Assembly: GCA_002286855.1 (NCBI GenBank)
Contig: NRSV01000049.1
Coordinates: 1 to 64,000 of the forward strand
Reading direction: 5' to 3'
Source: Bipolaris cookei
Lineage: Eukaryota > Ascomycota > Dothideomycetes > Pleosporales > Pleosporaceae
Length of the DNA stretch: 64,000 bases
In this document: in pieces, positions 45,941-57,085 of the stretch
How positions within the stretch are numbered: position 1 is the first letter of the stretch
Layout of the letters: each line of letters begins with the position of its first letter
Translations under genes and position numbers: made by a program
Notes under the pieces: model-generated
What the model was told of the DNA's origin: nothing
The model's input: only the letters and a program-made list of their open reading frames with translations
Databases searched by the model: none

Positions 45941-46093
45941 TTACCCTGAACAAGTTCCCATCACATAAGTGCGGATACCGCGGCAGAACTTCGTGCACCC
46001 GCCACCACCGCTTTCGGAACATGGAGTCACAATTTGGCATTGAGCAGATGCCAGGGCTGCAAATAGGGTGATGATGGGAATAATAAAACGCAT
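45941..46093 (-). CDS. Very small secreted five-cysteine peptide
   Basis: A 50-aa single-exon frame. MRFIIPIITLFAALASA is a signal peptide, likely cleaved before QCQ. The mature peptide of about 33 residues has five cysteines, C-x5-C-x7-C-x3-C-x10-C, a Gly4 stretch and the core CTKFC. The shared MRFII start, strand, size class and cysteine order with the gene at 45169-45429 support a real gene despite its length. An odd number of cysteines suggests a free thiol or a dimer. Function is unknown. An additional 3' exon cannot be excluded. Confidence 0.6.
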   Translation of the reverse strand: MRFIIPIITLFAALASAQCQIVTPCSESGGGGCTKFCRGIRTYVMGTCSG

Positions 46094-47290
46094 CTTGATT
46101 CAAAGCAGAACTATAATGAAGGTGTGACAAAGTTTGCAGGTAGAGCGGTACGAAGGAAGGTTAGACAAGGTGTGCAGGTACAGTAGTTTGAAGGAGTGAC
46201 TAGAGGGTGGGTCTTAAGTACCCAAATACATTCTCAAAAAGGTCCATGAAATTAAGCATACATTAGGGTTTACTTTGGAACAAGCAGCAAGTCTTGTGTA
46301 TATTGATTGATGCCCATGTCGGCACTAGAAACATGCCGAAACTCAAATCCAGGAAACGCCAGAATCCGATTAGCGGATAATTTCCGATACGGCACGGGCC
46401 AGAAGTAGACTTTGATGAGCCGATTTGCCAAGCCTTTCGCATGGCCATACATGCTGCTCGGGCTTCTCAAAGACAGACATGAGACGGCAAAGATGTAGGC
46501 TGCCTTATACAGTCGATACATATGTTTGATCACCGCTGTAGTAAGATGTTTGTTTGTTATCGATATATGCACATGTTTCATCACTATCAATATGTATAAT
46601 CGCTAATGTAATATTATTGCCCATAGTCAGGATCTCACATTGGATCACCAGCCTATTACATATCGAGAATAACACTCTGCTTATAAGATAGTCTCAAAGC
46701 CACCGATACTCATATTTGACTGTTAGTTTATATTATCGTAATTGCAGGTATAACCTTTGCAGAAGAACGGTGGCGCAATAGAAACTGCAACTAATTTGAT
46801 ATCAGATCTCAAGGACGGGTTCATCAATGAAAGGGTCCAGACTTTGGACATTATATATTTCTCATGATCATCTGATATAGCTCAGCCATTGAGATGGAGG
46901 ATCCGTTTATTCGATCGAGAGTTCATATTGCTATGCTTCCGGAGTCTCGAGTACAGAAAGTTGGTTGTTTCAAGGTCATTTGCGGCGAAACAATCTCCTG
47001 CCGTTTAGTTGCATTTGAAATTGTTTCCAGTTCTAAAAATCACTGTCAGAGATACATTCAAAATTTACGAGTATGGAAATATGTGCCTGATTTCTGGTAG
47101 ACTTGTCAGGTCTCTTCGTTTATGCAGGTCTGGGTACAGTGCTGCCCAGGACCGATACAGCCGGTTGAGTCAGTACATTCGGCAGATGCGAGGGGGCGCA
47201 GAGTGCCATGATAGATATGACAAGTTGCATGATTAAAGAAGACAATGTAAGCAAGATAGCATGCGTAGTCGTTCAAGACGAGAGTATAGG
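46094..47290. other. Intergenic region, no supported gene
   Basis: AT-rich, with scattered short frames that show no recognisable motif. The last five bases, ATAGG, are the left target duplication of the solo LTR. Confidence 0.55.
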
Positions 47291-47451
47291 TGTAACGGGT
47301 CGAGTCCTATCGGACTGCGCAGGCAACTACAACGCGCCCATCGCGCCAAAAAGGCCGACACAAGATATCAGAGCTGCTTATATCTTTGCGCAGTTGATAC
47401 ATAAGACATTTGCCGCTATCTGTACTGTGATGGGCTGTTCAGCCCGTCACA
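47291..47451. repeat. Solo LTR of the miniature element, with 5-bp target duplication
   Basis: A 161-bp copy of the TGTAACGGG...CCCGTCACA repeat seen at 19343, 20292 and 20662. It is flanked by ATAGG on both sides (47286-47290 and 47452-47456). The perfect 5-bp duplication shows that integrase-type insertion created it, so the repeat is an LTR and not a TA-type MITE. Confidence 0.93.
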
Positions 47452-47456
47452 ATAGG

Positions 47457-47819
47457 AAGTGAACGAGCGCCAGATTTAGATACAACAAGCATTGTGTACA
47501 TGGTAAATGCGGCATTGTCTCTAGGATTACTTTAGAAAACGCTAATCTAATAGTGAAATACTGTAAGCAGTTGAGTGTGTGAAGTCTTGTGTATTCTGAT
47601 GTGTATGATGATAGGAGCAAGTTTAAATACAGCGTTATTAGTCAGTGAGTAACTACGTGACTATACATGGTACTTCTGGGCTTACACATACAATTCGCTG
47701 GGAGTACGATAAACACATATTCAGGGATGATATCAATGCATTACGTGCAAAACAGCTTTGAAATGCGATACGGGAAGTGCTCGTATATATTGGGTCAGCA
47801 ATGTGGCTAATAGGATACG
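47457..47819. other. Intergenic stretch
   Basis: Non-coding sequence between the solo LTR and the Fot/pogo element. I could not identify the missing 5' half of the relic at 49936 here. Confidence 0.5.
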
Positions 47820-47821
47820 TA

Positions 47822-49933
47822 GAGGTGCCGGACGCTAAAACGCCGCGGACGGCAGAACGCCGGATCGCTGTTCAACCACCAAATATTCTATCCACTTTTA
47901 TCACCCACAACGTAACTAAAATGCAACCAATTGACGCTGCGCTTGCTGCTATCGATACCTTAAAGCCTGGAGAAAAGCTTGTATACGCTAAAATTGCGAG
48001 AAAATTTTGGTGTTGATCCAGGAACGCTAAGCCGCCGCCACCGAGGCATTTCCACCTCCAGACAAGCGGCTGCAGCAGGCGCTCCACCCAGAACACGAAG
48101 CTGAGCTTATCGAATATATAGATAGACTCAGTAAGCGAGGCCTACCACCTACACGGAATATTATTCGAAATATCGCGTCGCAGCTGGCCCAGAGGCAGGT
48201 CGGATACCATTGGGTTGATCGCTTTGTTCATCGCCATCCGCACCTTATTCTACTCAAGCGCACCACGCCTATTGATCGCAGCCGCCGCCAGGCAGATTCA
48301 GAGAAGAAATATCGGCTATATTTTGAGCTTCTGCGCCAAAAAATCGATCAATATAAAGTGGAGCCGCGGCATATCTATAATATGGATGAGAAGGGCTTCA
48401 TGCTTGGAGTACAGTCCCGCTCAGTCAGAATCTTTTCTCAAGCTTCTCTGCGCTCTGGATTGAAAAGATCTAATATCCAAGACGGCGATCGCGAGTGGAT
48501 TACAGTGATCGCATGTATCTGTGCCGATGGATCGTATCTAGATCCGAGTATCATCTACTCCAGCAAATCTAGCTCTATCCAGAATTCATGGCTCCAAGGT
48601 TTCGATCCAGATATTCATACCGCCCGAATCACGGCATCAGCTACCGGCTGGTCAAACGATAATATCGGTATCCAATGGCTCAAACAAGTGTTCGATCCGG
48701 CTACTAAGCTAAAAGCTCGATCTTCTTACCGATTACTCCTCATGGACGGGCATCACAGCCATATAACAACAGATTTTATTGACTACTGTGATCAGAATAA
48801 AATACTTTTAGCTATCTTCCCGCCGCATTCGACTCATACGCTGCAGCCGCTTGATATTGGGCTATTTAAGCCGCTATCTACCGCATATTCAAATGAGCTA
48901 TCGAGCTTCATGGATACTAGCCAAGGGCTACTACCTATTACTAAATCCCATTTCTTCCCACTATTCTGGCGGGCTTGGCGCGCGGCGTTTAAGGAATCTA
49001 CTATTCTCCGAGCCTTTGAAGCTACTGGAATCTCACCATTTAATCCAGAAGTTATACTCCAAAAATTTAGAACTGTAGCTACTAATAGCAATAGAAACGC
49101 GTTAGTAGCATCAGCTTCTGACTGGAGAACGATTCGGCGGCTAATTAATGAAGCTACCAGCCAGAAACAGAGCTCTAGATCGATTTCAGCGCTTAGTAGA
49201 ATTATGATGAAACTGACTGCCGATACAGCGTTTCTTCGGCGTGAAAACAAGCAGCTTCGGGCAGCTCTTATTAATGAGAGGCAGCGGAAGCAGCGCACCC
49301 AGTCTGGTACACTTGAGCTACCCGACGATTACTATGGTGGAGCTACTTTCTGGTCTCCGCAGAAAGTGCGCGAAGCTCGCCGCCTATATGAGCAGAAACA
49401 GCGCGATCAAGAGGAGTTACAGCGCCAAAAATCTATCGCGATCAAGGCTAGAGAAGAGAGAAAGTTACTTAAAGCTCAAGAACTAGAGGCGCGGCGGCGC
49501 GCGCGGGCGGAGGCAAAACTAGAGCGCGAGAAGCGGAAAGCTGAAGAAGCTGCCTACCGAATAGCCCGCCAAGCCGCCCGCAAACAAGTTCAAAAAACTA
49601 TCAAAATTTCCCAAATAGGCAAAAAAGTTAGCTTCAAACGCCGTACGAAGCCAAGATCAAAAAATATTATCGCTGGTGGTGGTGGTAGTAGTACGGAGCC
49701 AGCTACTAGCTCGGCAGCACGACTGCCTCCGCGCTCGCGTTGTGGACGCCCCATTAAGCTACCAGCCAAATATCGATAGATAGATTGAAATATTATCAAT
49801 ATTACTAGACTGCAACACTAAAAAACCTCTCGATAATAGCGTTTGTATGGAGCTATACAGCCTCAAGTTCTGTGGTGCTGGTACGGCAAACCCGGCGTTG
49901 TGCCGTCCGCGGCGTTTCGGCGTCCGGTACCGC
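47822..49933 (+). mobile_element. Fot/pogo element with DDE_1 transposase, N-terminus frameshifted
   Basis: A 2112-bp element with inverted repeats of about 45 bp (GAGGTGCCGGACGC / GCGGTACCGGACGC) and TA at 47820-47821 and 49934-49935. The N-terminal DNA-binding part (from 47920, MQPIDAALAAIDTLKP) is broken by a frameshift near 48005 and a stop near 48030. From 48358 a 473-aa frame is open: MDEKGF, ICADGSYLDPSIIYS, LLLMDGHHSH, FPPHSTHTLQPLDIGLF. It ends in a long Arg/Glu-rich coiled coil after YYGGATFWSPQKV. The first 95 bases are identical to the inverted copy at 1-95. It lies immediately upstream of another transposase relic. Confidence 0.92.
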
Positions 49934-49935
49934 TA

Positions 49936-51117
49936 TGGCATCTGTGACGAGGACGTCTATAACTTTGACGAAGCTGGCTTTTCAATGGGCAAGATCACCA
50001 CTCAGCTTGTTGTTACAATGTCAGAGATGTGAGGCTAGCCAAAGGCTCTTCAGCCAAGCAATCGCGAGTGGGTAACGCTGATCGCAGTGATCAATGCAGC
50101 AGGCTGAGCAGTGCCACCATTCCTAGTTTTTGCTGGCCAGTATCACCTATCTGCCTGGTACAAGGCAGACATCCCGCGCGACCGGGCGATCGCAATCAGC
50201 GATAACTTCTAGATGAACACCGAGCTAGGATTTGCCTGGCTAAAGCATTTTGACGCCTATACGAAGACTCGCGTTGTAGGCACGCCCCGACTGCTTATCC
50301 TTGATGGCCATGAGAGCCATAACTCTCTTGCGTTTCAAGAGCTCTGCAAGGAGAGCAACATCTACACGCTCTGTATGCCGCCTCACTCGTCTCACCTGCT
50401 TCAGCCTCTTGATATCAGCTGCTTTGCGCAACTAAAGCGCACCTATAGCCATGAGGTGGAGAGCCTGATGCGCAGCCATATCAACCATATCACCAAGCTC
50501 GAGTTTCTGCCAGCGTTCAAGGTAGCCTTTGATAGAGCGTTTACTACTGCAAACATCTACTCTGCCTTCCGTGGCACAGGCCTTGCGCCCCTTCAAGCAG
50601 ATACTGCTCTATCAAAGCTAGACGTGCAGCTGCAGCTGCGTATGCCTACTCTTCCAGCTGCTCATATAGAAGCTCTCTGGGAGGCTCAAACGCCAAGTAA
50701 TATGCGTAAGCTCGAGGTTCAATCATCACTGATACAACATCACGTTCGGCAGCATAAAAGCTCCTCCCCAGCTTCAATTATAGCGGCAATTGACCAGCTT
50801 AAGAAGGGCACTGGGGTAATGATGCTATCGGCCGAGCTAATGCGCGATTGGATTGCCAGCCTTGGGAGGGCTAATGAGGCAGCAACAAAACATAGGCAGC
50901 GTAAAAATAAGAGGATACAGAAACTTGGAGTGCTTACAAAGGGAGCTGGAGAGGATCTACTTGCTTAGCGTAAGGCTGATGAACAGATTGCTTATGAAGA
51001 GCATCAAGGAGGAGAGTGATCAGATGTTAGCCGCCGGGCTCTAACGCGCTGCAGCAGGTGCAAAGACACTGTCCATAACGTGCGAACATGCAAGAAAGAT
51101 ACTCTAGGTACTGCTTA
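49936..51117 (+). pseudogene. Fot-like transposase relic, 5' half missing
   Basis: Starts inside a DDE domain (CDEDVYNFDEAGFSMGKITTQL) directly at the TA border of the upstream element. After two or three stops, an open stretch at 50213-50968 carries LLILDGHESHNSLAF and MPPHSSHLLQPLDISCF, then EAQTPSNMRKLEVQSSLI. The cysteine tail (CSRCKDTVHNVRTC) lies near 51050-51095. Its sequence is closer to the ACGTGGTTC-ended family than to the element next to it. Confidence 0.85.
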
Positions 51118-51223
51118 ATCTCTTATATTAATATATATTAAGATAATTGTGTTGTAATTAATGGAGCTACACACTTATAGAGGTGCGTAGGTTTAGTGGG
51201 GTGCGTCACCCGCTTATCCACTA
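51118..51223. other. Short spacer between transposons
   Basis: AT-rich sequence between two pogo-class elements, ending in TA at 51222-51223. Confidence 0.5.
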
Positions 51224-53018
51224 AGCTCGGACACTAGTAGTAGCCACCCCTAGTAGTAGCCACCCCAACTACTCCAACAATAACTATTTTTGACTTTTGA
51301 AGCTGTCCACAATCACCACAACGCGCCCAATATGGCCAATCTTGAAGTATCTATTCAATCTACTATCCGTGATTAAATCGCAAAAAGCTGCGGCTGCTGC
51401 GTACGGCGTTCCGCAACCAATACTCCGCCACCGCCTCACTGGGCGAGTTAAACGCGTGATAGCTCACCAGCACGAGCAGCGATTATCACCGGAGCAAGAA
51501 TCTAAGCTCGCTAAATGGATCCTCCACGAAGATAGCTGCGCGCGCCCACCTAGTCACGCGCTCCTTCGACAAATGGTGATCCGAATACTCGATCAGAACG
51601 GTGATACTGCTCCACTTGGCAAGCATTGGATCTCTAGCTTTCTACGCCGTAACCTACGCGTTCACTCAGTTGTTGGCCGAAAGATCAAGCTGCTAGAGCC
51701 AAAGCAGCCACTCCAGACGCGATTTGAGCTTTCTTTAAGCTTTTTGAGCGCACTAGATCGCGACTCAGTGTCCCCTACGCCGATATCTATAATACGGACG
51801 AGACTAACATCGCGTTAAGCGTCTGTAGTAACTCTCAAGTAGTTACTTCAGCTACTAAACGCAGGGCTTACGTCAAGTCACCAGAGACGCACGAGTGGGT
51901 ATCAATTATCGAGTGCGACTCAGCTGTTGGAGCTAAGTTATCGCCAGTGATCATCTTCAAAGGCCAAAGCCTTCAGTCGAGCTGGTTTTCTTCAGAAGCT
52001 GTGCCTGAGTGGTACCACACCACTTCAACTAATGACTGGTCATGTAACTATATTGGAACAGAGTGGTTATCACGGATATTTATCACAGAAACTGCTGATA
52101 GCGCTGCTAATCGCGCTGCGCAAGCGATTGCTACTACTCGACGGGCATGACTCCCATATTACTCCCGAGTTCATGTAGGCTTGCTATCAACACTCTATCT
52201 ATCTAATATATCTACCTGCTCACTCCTCTCATGTACTACAGCCACTTGATGTAGCTACATTCTCTATCACCAAGTCCAGCTACCGCGATCAAATCCGAGC
52301 TCTCGCTGCGCTCGACGACGCTGCGCCAATCAAAAAGCAAACCTTCATATCGATATACTACCAAGTACGAGAGGCTGGGATATCTGATCGGATAATATGC
52401 GCTGGCTGGCGGGCGTCAGGCCTGTCTCCATACAATCCAAAACTTGTTCTAGAGTCTTCGCAGAATCAGATTCGCTCAATTACTCTCCCGCCGCTACAAC
52501 AGCTAGGTAACAGTAGTATAACAAATCTTCGTACAATGTAGCATCCTTAGGATATATATTAAGCGTATTAGCGGCTTCTACAGTTAGAGCTACTATCACG
52601 TTCTACCCGCCAGTTACTCGCCAAGGCTAGTAAGGCTATTGATATTAAAAACACTCAAGTAGCAGAGTTATAAATACACAACAATTAGCTACAAAAGCAG
52701 CTTCAAACTATCCAGAGTCAACATCAGCAAAGAAAACGGGTTCAACAAGATCCAGGCAAGCGTTTTGCTGATCGAGAAGCAGTAAGGCTTGCGATAGAAG
52801 CTGCTGCAGCAGCTGAAACACCAAAAAATGTTAGACAACCACAAAGAAAAAACTACTACAACTACTCAAGTAGCTTCTATTAGTAGTACCTTTGATTCTA
52901 TGTGTAGCAAGTGGCGAGTTTAATTATTGTTGTTGTGATAGTTGGCCCCAAAGATTGGTGACGCTGTTTTGATCGGGGTGGCCACTACTAGGGATGGCCA
53001 CTACTAGGTGTCCGAGCT
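51224..53018 (+). mobile_element. Third pogo-class family, complete ends but decayed transposase
   Basis: A 1795-bp element with inverted repeats AGCTCGGACAC(C)TAGTAGT..., each containing two TAGTAGTxGCCAYCCC units, and TA at 51222-51223 and 53019-53020. Coding remnants in order: a DNA-binding part (51297-51818, YGVPQPILRHRLTGRVKR, PPSHALLRQMVIRIL), IYNTDETNIALSV, LLLLDGHDSHITPEF with a stop, LPAHSSHVLQPLDVATF and a Gln/Arg-rich tail. Several stops and frameshifts make it inactive. Confidence 0.88.
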
Positions 53019-53020
53019 TA

Positions 53021-53581
53021 CGTTAGGAATATTCTGCTGCCGCTAATTTAAATATCTGTGTTGTACTATGTCTAAAGATTACGTTTGCATCACTATTTCC
53101 GTGTCTAACTTATACAGAGCCTTGTATTATGGCAAAACATACTTCCTTACCAACAGTGTTAACCTCGAGCCTTTTTTGCCCCATGTTTTGTAAATCGGTC
53201 TTATCCTACCCTCAAACCTCCCTCTGATAGCAGGAAGTCATTATGAGCCCTACGGGTGCTGCGGGGCACGATTTTATGCAGCGTAGCCCCACCGATTGGT
53301 ACTTCCAGCGGAAGCAAACTACTGATCCTGGCTAATGCGAGATAATCCCCACGCCTTACCTTATGCATAAGTACGGTGTTTTTTGAAGCTGAACTCTAAG
53401 GTTTGCCAAATCGCTTTGCTTGCTAAGATATGGGTAACAGGAATAGGAAAGAAACCAGTTGTGGCGGGGTATAGAGCCAGGGATCTCCGTCAGGGAACCC
53501 TTCAAAGTCGCCCTACCAGGCTGCATTATTCACACATAATAGATTGCAGCCTTTACGGACTCTACAAATCCTTTTTTAACG
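53021..53581. other. Upstream region of the HET pseudogene
   Basis: About 560 bp between the transposon and the HET frame, presumably the old promoter and leader. No gene seen. Confidence 0.5.
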
Positions 53582-55065
53582 ATGCGTCTTCTAGAGCTTA
53601 CAAGCAATGGCGAAATCCGCCCCACCAAGGACTTCGCCAAAGCTCCCTACCCCTACGTCATACTGTCGCATACTTGGGGACGCGATGATGAAGAGGTTAC
53701 CTTTCAAGACTTGTTAAATGGTTCTGGAGAAAGCAAAGCTGGGTATACAAAAATCAGACCATGCGGAGAACAGGCCGTTCGCGATGGCCTGTAGTACTTC
53801 TGGGCGGACACCTGCTGCATCGACAAGACAAACAGCGTCGAATTATCCGAAGCAATCAACTCAATGTACCGCTGGTATCAGGATAATTGCATCTGCTATG
53901 TATACTTATCAGATGTCGACACCGCTCAGGACTTGGACCGGAGCAGATGGTTCAAACAAGGAGGGACACTTCAGGAGCTCCTGGCTCCTAATCGCATGGT
54001 CTTCTTCAACCGCAAATGGGAGAGAATCGACAATAGGCCGAACTTGTCTCCTACTATTTCTCGAATCACAAGCATTCCTGCTTGTGTAATCTGGGACACT
54101 TTCTCTAGGAATTATAGCGTTGCACAGGTCATATCATGGGCCGCAGGGCGAGAGACAACACGTGAAGAAGATATTGCCTACTGCCTTCTAGACTCCTCGG
54201 CGTCAACATGCTGCTGATATATGGCGAAGGATCACAGGCATTTGAGCGACTTCAGCATGAGTTCATGAGAACATCGACCGACCATTCGTTGTTTAGCTGG
54301 GTGGGCCCTGGAATAGAACGAGGTCCATTCGCACAATCCCCTGAAGAGTTTCTGCATTGCAAGGACATCTCCATTGGGAAAAGCCACCTATTGGATTTCT
54401 CCTTGACCAACAGAGGTTTACTCATTGACTTACCACTCATGAGGCTTGAAGATGGGAACTTTGCTGCGGTTTTGGATGCATACGACCAGAACCACCGTAG
54501 ATACGCCATTTATCTCAAAGAGCAGCGCGCTGGGGTATACCGTCGGGTTCGCTGTGCAGAGGAGCTTCACAAGGTTGGTCCTAGTGAGATGATACTCGCG
54601 CCAAAAAACGTATACATCAAACTAGCCGTTCCCCGAATCCTTGGACGCGACCGGCTGCCGCCACAGGGGGATGAGCACTCAATTCGAATAGACTTCAGAG
54701 CCGCTTGGCTACAAGGCTTCTGCCTTGAACAGTACTACAGCATTGATGATCTCTTCAACAGGTGGAAGAGCTTGGATGATGGGACCTTGATCCTTACTTT
54801 GATAAGTAGCGGACAATATGCAGGCCTCTGGTTCAAGAATGCTGAGAGTGGAGATCAGTTCACTGTGGTTTTAGGGGTACACAACTGGAAAACTTGGTTG
54901 AATATTACTGATATTGGTGCGGATGAATCCTTGGAAAGCGTCGTGGATGAATATTACCACTTTCGCAAGACATGTTACGATGATAATCGGATATGCAGAT
55001 GTAAAGCGCCATGGCAAAACCACTTTTGGATGGGCTATCAGTTCATGTTAGCATTGATGATATGA
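53582..55065 (+). pseudogene. HET-domain (heterokaryon incompatibility) gene, broken
   Basis: Encodes a HET protein of about 490 aa, of the type that triggers incompatibility cell death in fungi. MRLLELTSNGEI and YVILSHTWG (HET block 1) are followed by QYFWADTCCIDKTNSVELSEAINSMYRWY (block 2), with a TAG replacing the Gln codon at 53792-53794. Then come YVYLSDV and SRWFKQGGTLQELLAPNRMVFFN (block 3). A one-base loss near 54195 shifts the frame, after which LLGVNMLLIYGEGSQAFERLQHE and a C-terminal half are open to 55065. Only these two lesions are seen, so the loss is recent or, less likely, reflects sequence errors. The TAG is a C-to-T change. Confidence 0.88.
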
Positions 55066-55406
55066 ATTTGCAGCGCAAATTTATAGTAAAAATACTATTA
55101 GGATCGGTGGATGAGGGAAGGCATTAGATGGAAGGTAAACTCACCATCCCTCAGGCCTTCTATCTTATATGCTTCTAATATACAAAAAGCAGTAGTTCTA
55201 CAAGTCTTTCCTCTTGGCTCTCAGCGCAGCTCCGCTGATGCTTGGGAAACAGCCTCTCTCCTTCCTAGGTGGCGCTCTGAGGCCCGAACCTTAGTCTGCT
55301 CGTCCTTCTCAAGTGACGCGGCAACGCGTACAAGGCCGTTCGAAAACCTCTCTCACTTCTCCCCTCGCTGCCCTCGCTATTGACCAGCAAGTGCAACTGC
55401 AACCGC

Positions 55407-55667
55407 ATGGAACAACCAGCGTCGACCTACCGGAACCAAGGGTCGTGGAAGGATGCCGAAGAGCTAGAGGTGCAAGTAATAGAGACGAGCAAGACAAAGC
55501 TCAGAGCAGACTATCCTGACACGCTAATCAGCATAAACAATCTTATTCTTACATGGAAAGGACAAGGTCGTAATGCGGAAGCTATTGAACTTATAGGAGA
55601 CTATGTGCGATTACGCTATTATGCTTTAGGTGCTAACTATCTACATCGTATGTCTTCCTCCCTTAGT
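55407..55667 (+). pseudogene. TPR-repeat fragment of an NLR-like gene
   Basis: STYRNQGSWKDAEELEVQVIETSKTKLRADYPDTLISINNLILTWKGQGRNAEAIEL matches the kinesin-light-chain-type TPR units of fungal NB-ARC/TPR proteins. Only about two units remain. They end where the Fot-like element begins at about 55672. The 340 bp between the HET gene and this piece hold no recognisable NB-ARC motif. Confidence 0.7.
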
Positions 55668-55671
55668 AACA

Positions 55672-57085
55672 TTGTGGTTCACAAGCGAGCGGGCCACTTT
55701 CCACCGGCGCGTCGACGCCCATACAATAACGCGTAATGTCTCAACAACGCAATACTCAAACTGCCTATACTGAAGCATATCTCCAGCTTGCCCTTTTTTG
55801 ATTTTAACTCTCAACGTGTTAAAAGCTAAAGACGCGCTGCCTCTATCTACAATCTCCCACGAACAACACTCCAGCGTAGAGACGCTGGAACACGCCTCCG
55901 ACGCGACTGCGAAGCGAACTCAAAGCGCCTGAATAAGCTAGAAGAAGAGGCTATAACTGAGAGTATTCTTGAAGAGTCTACGCGAGGATTTGCGCCTACA
56001 AAGGCTGAAGTTCGAGCAATGGCTAATAAACTATTGCATGAGCGCTCTAGCAATCCTGTTGGTAAAAACTGGGTTGACAACTTTGTTAAGCGAACCCCTG
56101 AGCTCCATACGCGCTGGAACCGTCCTTATGATTACCAGAGAGCTGCCTGCGAAGATCCAGCAGCTATCCAGCGCTGGTTTGATCTGATGGAGGGGACAAA
56201 GAAGAAGTGGGGCATTGTGGACGATGATAATCTACAACTTTGATGAAGCTGGCTTTACAATGGGCAAGATTTTATCATAGTTAGTTATCACAGGCTCTAA
56301 AGGATATGGTAAAAAGAAGCGGATACAGCCAGGCAACTGTGAGTGGGTTACTGTGATCCAAGGCGTAGGCGCGTCGGGTCGCCTGCTACCACCTTTCGTT
56401 ATCTTTGCAGTTAAGGTGCTCATCGATTTCTGGTTTCAAGATCTACCTGCAGAGTGGATTGTTGAAGTCAGTCCTAATAGCTGGACGAACGATCAGCTTG
56501 CTCATTATCGACGGCCACGAGAGCCACTGCTCCGTCGATTTTCAAGATCTTTGCAAGGAGAAGAATATTCTTCTTCTCTGTATGCCTGTACACTCGTCTC
56601 ACTTGTTGCAGCCTCTTGAGGCCGTCTGCTTCGCGCCGTTGAAGCGTAAGTATGGCGATGCTGTTTCAGGCTTGGCACGCAACCGCACCCACTATATCAG
56701 TAAAGAGACCTTTCTACCAGTGCTCAAGACTGCTTTTGAGCAGTCGTTTACGAAGGAGAATATCCAAGCTAGTTTCGGAGGCGCTAAGCTAGTCCCACAT
56801 GACCCACAGGCTGTGCTATCAAAGCTTGATGTGGTCGTGCAGACGCCAAAACAATTGCCGCGACGGGCAGACGCCTGGGAGGCGCAGACGCCGCGCAACG
56901 CCCGGGAGGTCGAGTCTCAAAGTACTCTTATTTGATAGAGAGTAAGAAATCGCCGTGGGTCTTCTGCAAGTTCACTTGACGAGCAGGTTGCACAGTTGAG
57001 CAAAGGGGCTCAGCAAATGGCACATAAGATGACACTAATGATGGAGGAAATGGCTAGCCTTCGAGAGGCTCTAGATACAGCTAAT
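55672..57085 (+). mobile_element. Fot-like element, decayed and 3'-truncated
   Basis: The left end resembles the ACGTGGTTC family (TGTGGTTCACAAGCGAGCGG). Coding remnants follow: SQQRNTQTAYTEAYLQLAL, RILEESTRGFAPTK-like text, and YDYQRAACEDPAAIQRWFDL. This copy has no stop at the position where the three other copies do. The DDE domain is broken in several places (DGHESHCSVDF, MPVHSSHLLQPLE). Homology ends near 57085 within the MEEMASLREALDTAN segment, so the cysteine tail and the right inverted repeat are absent. Confidence 0.88.
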
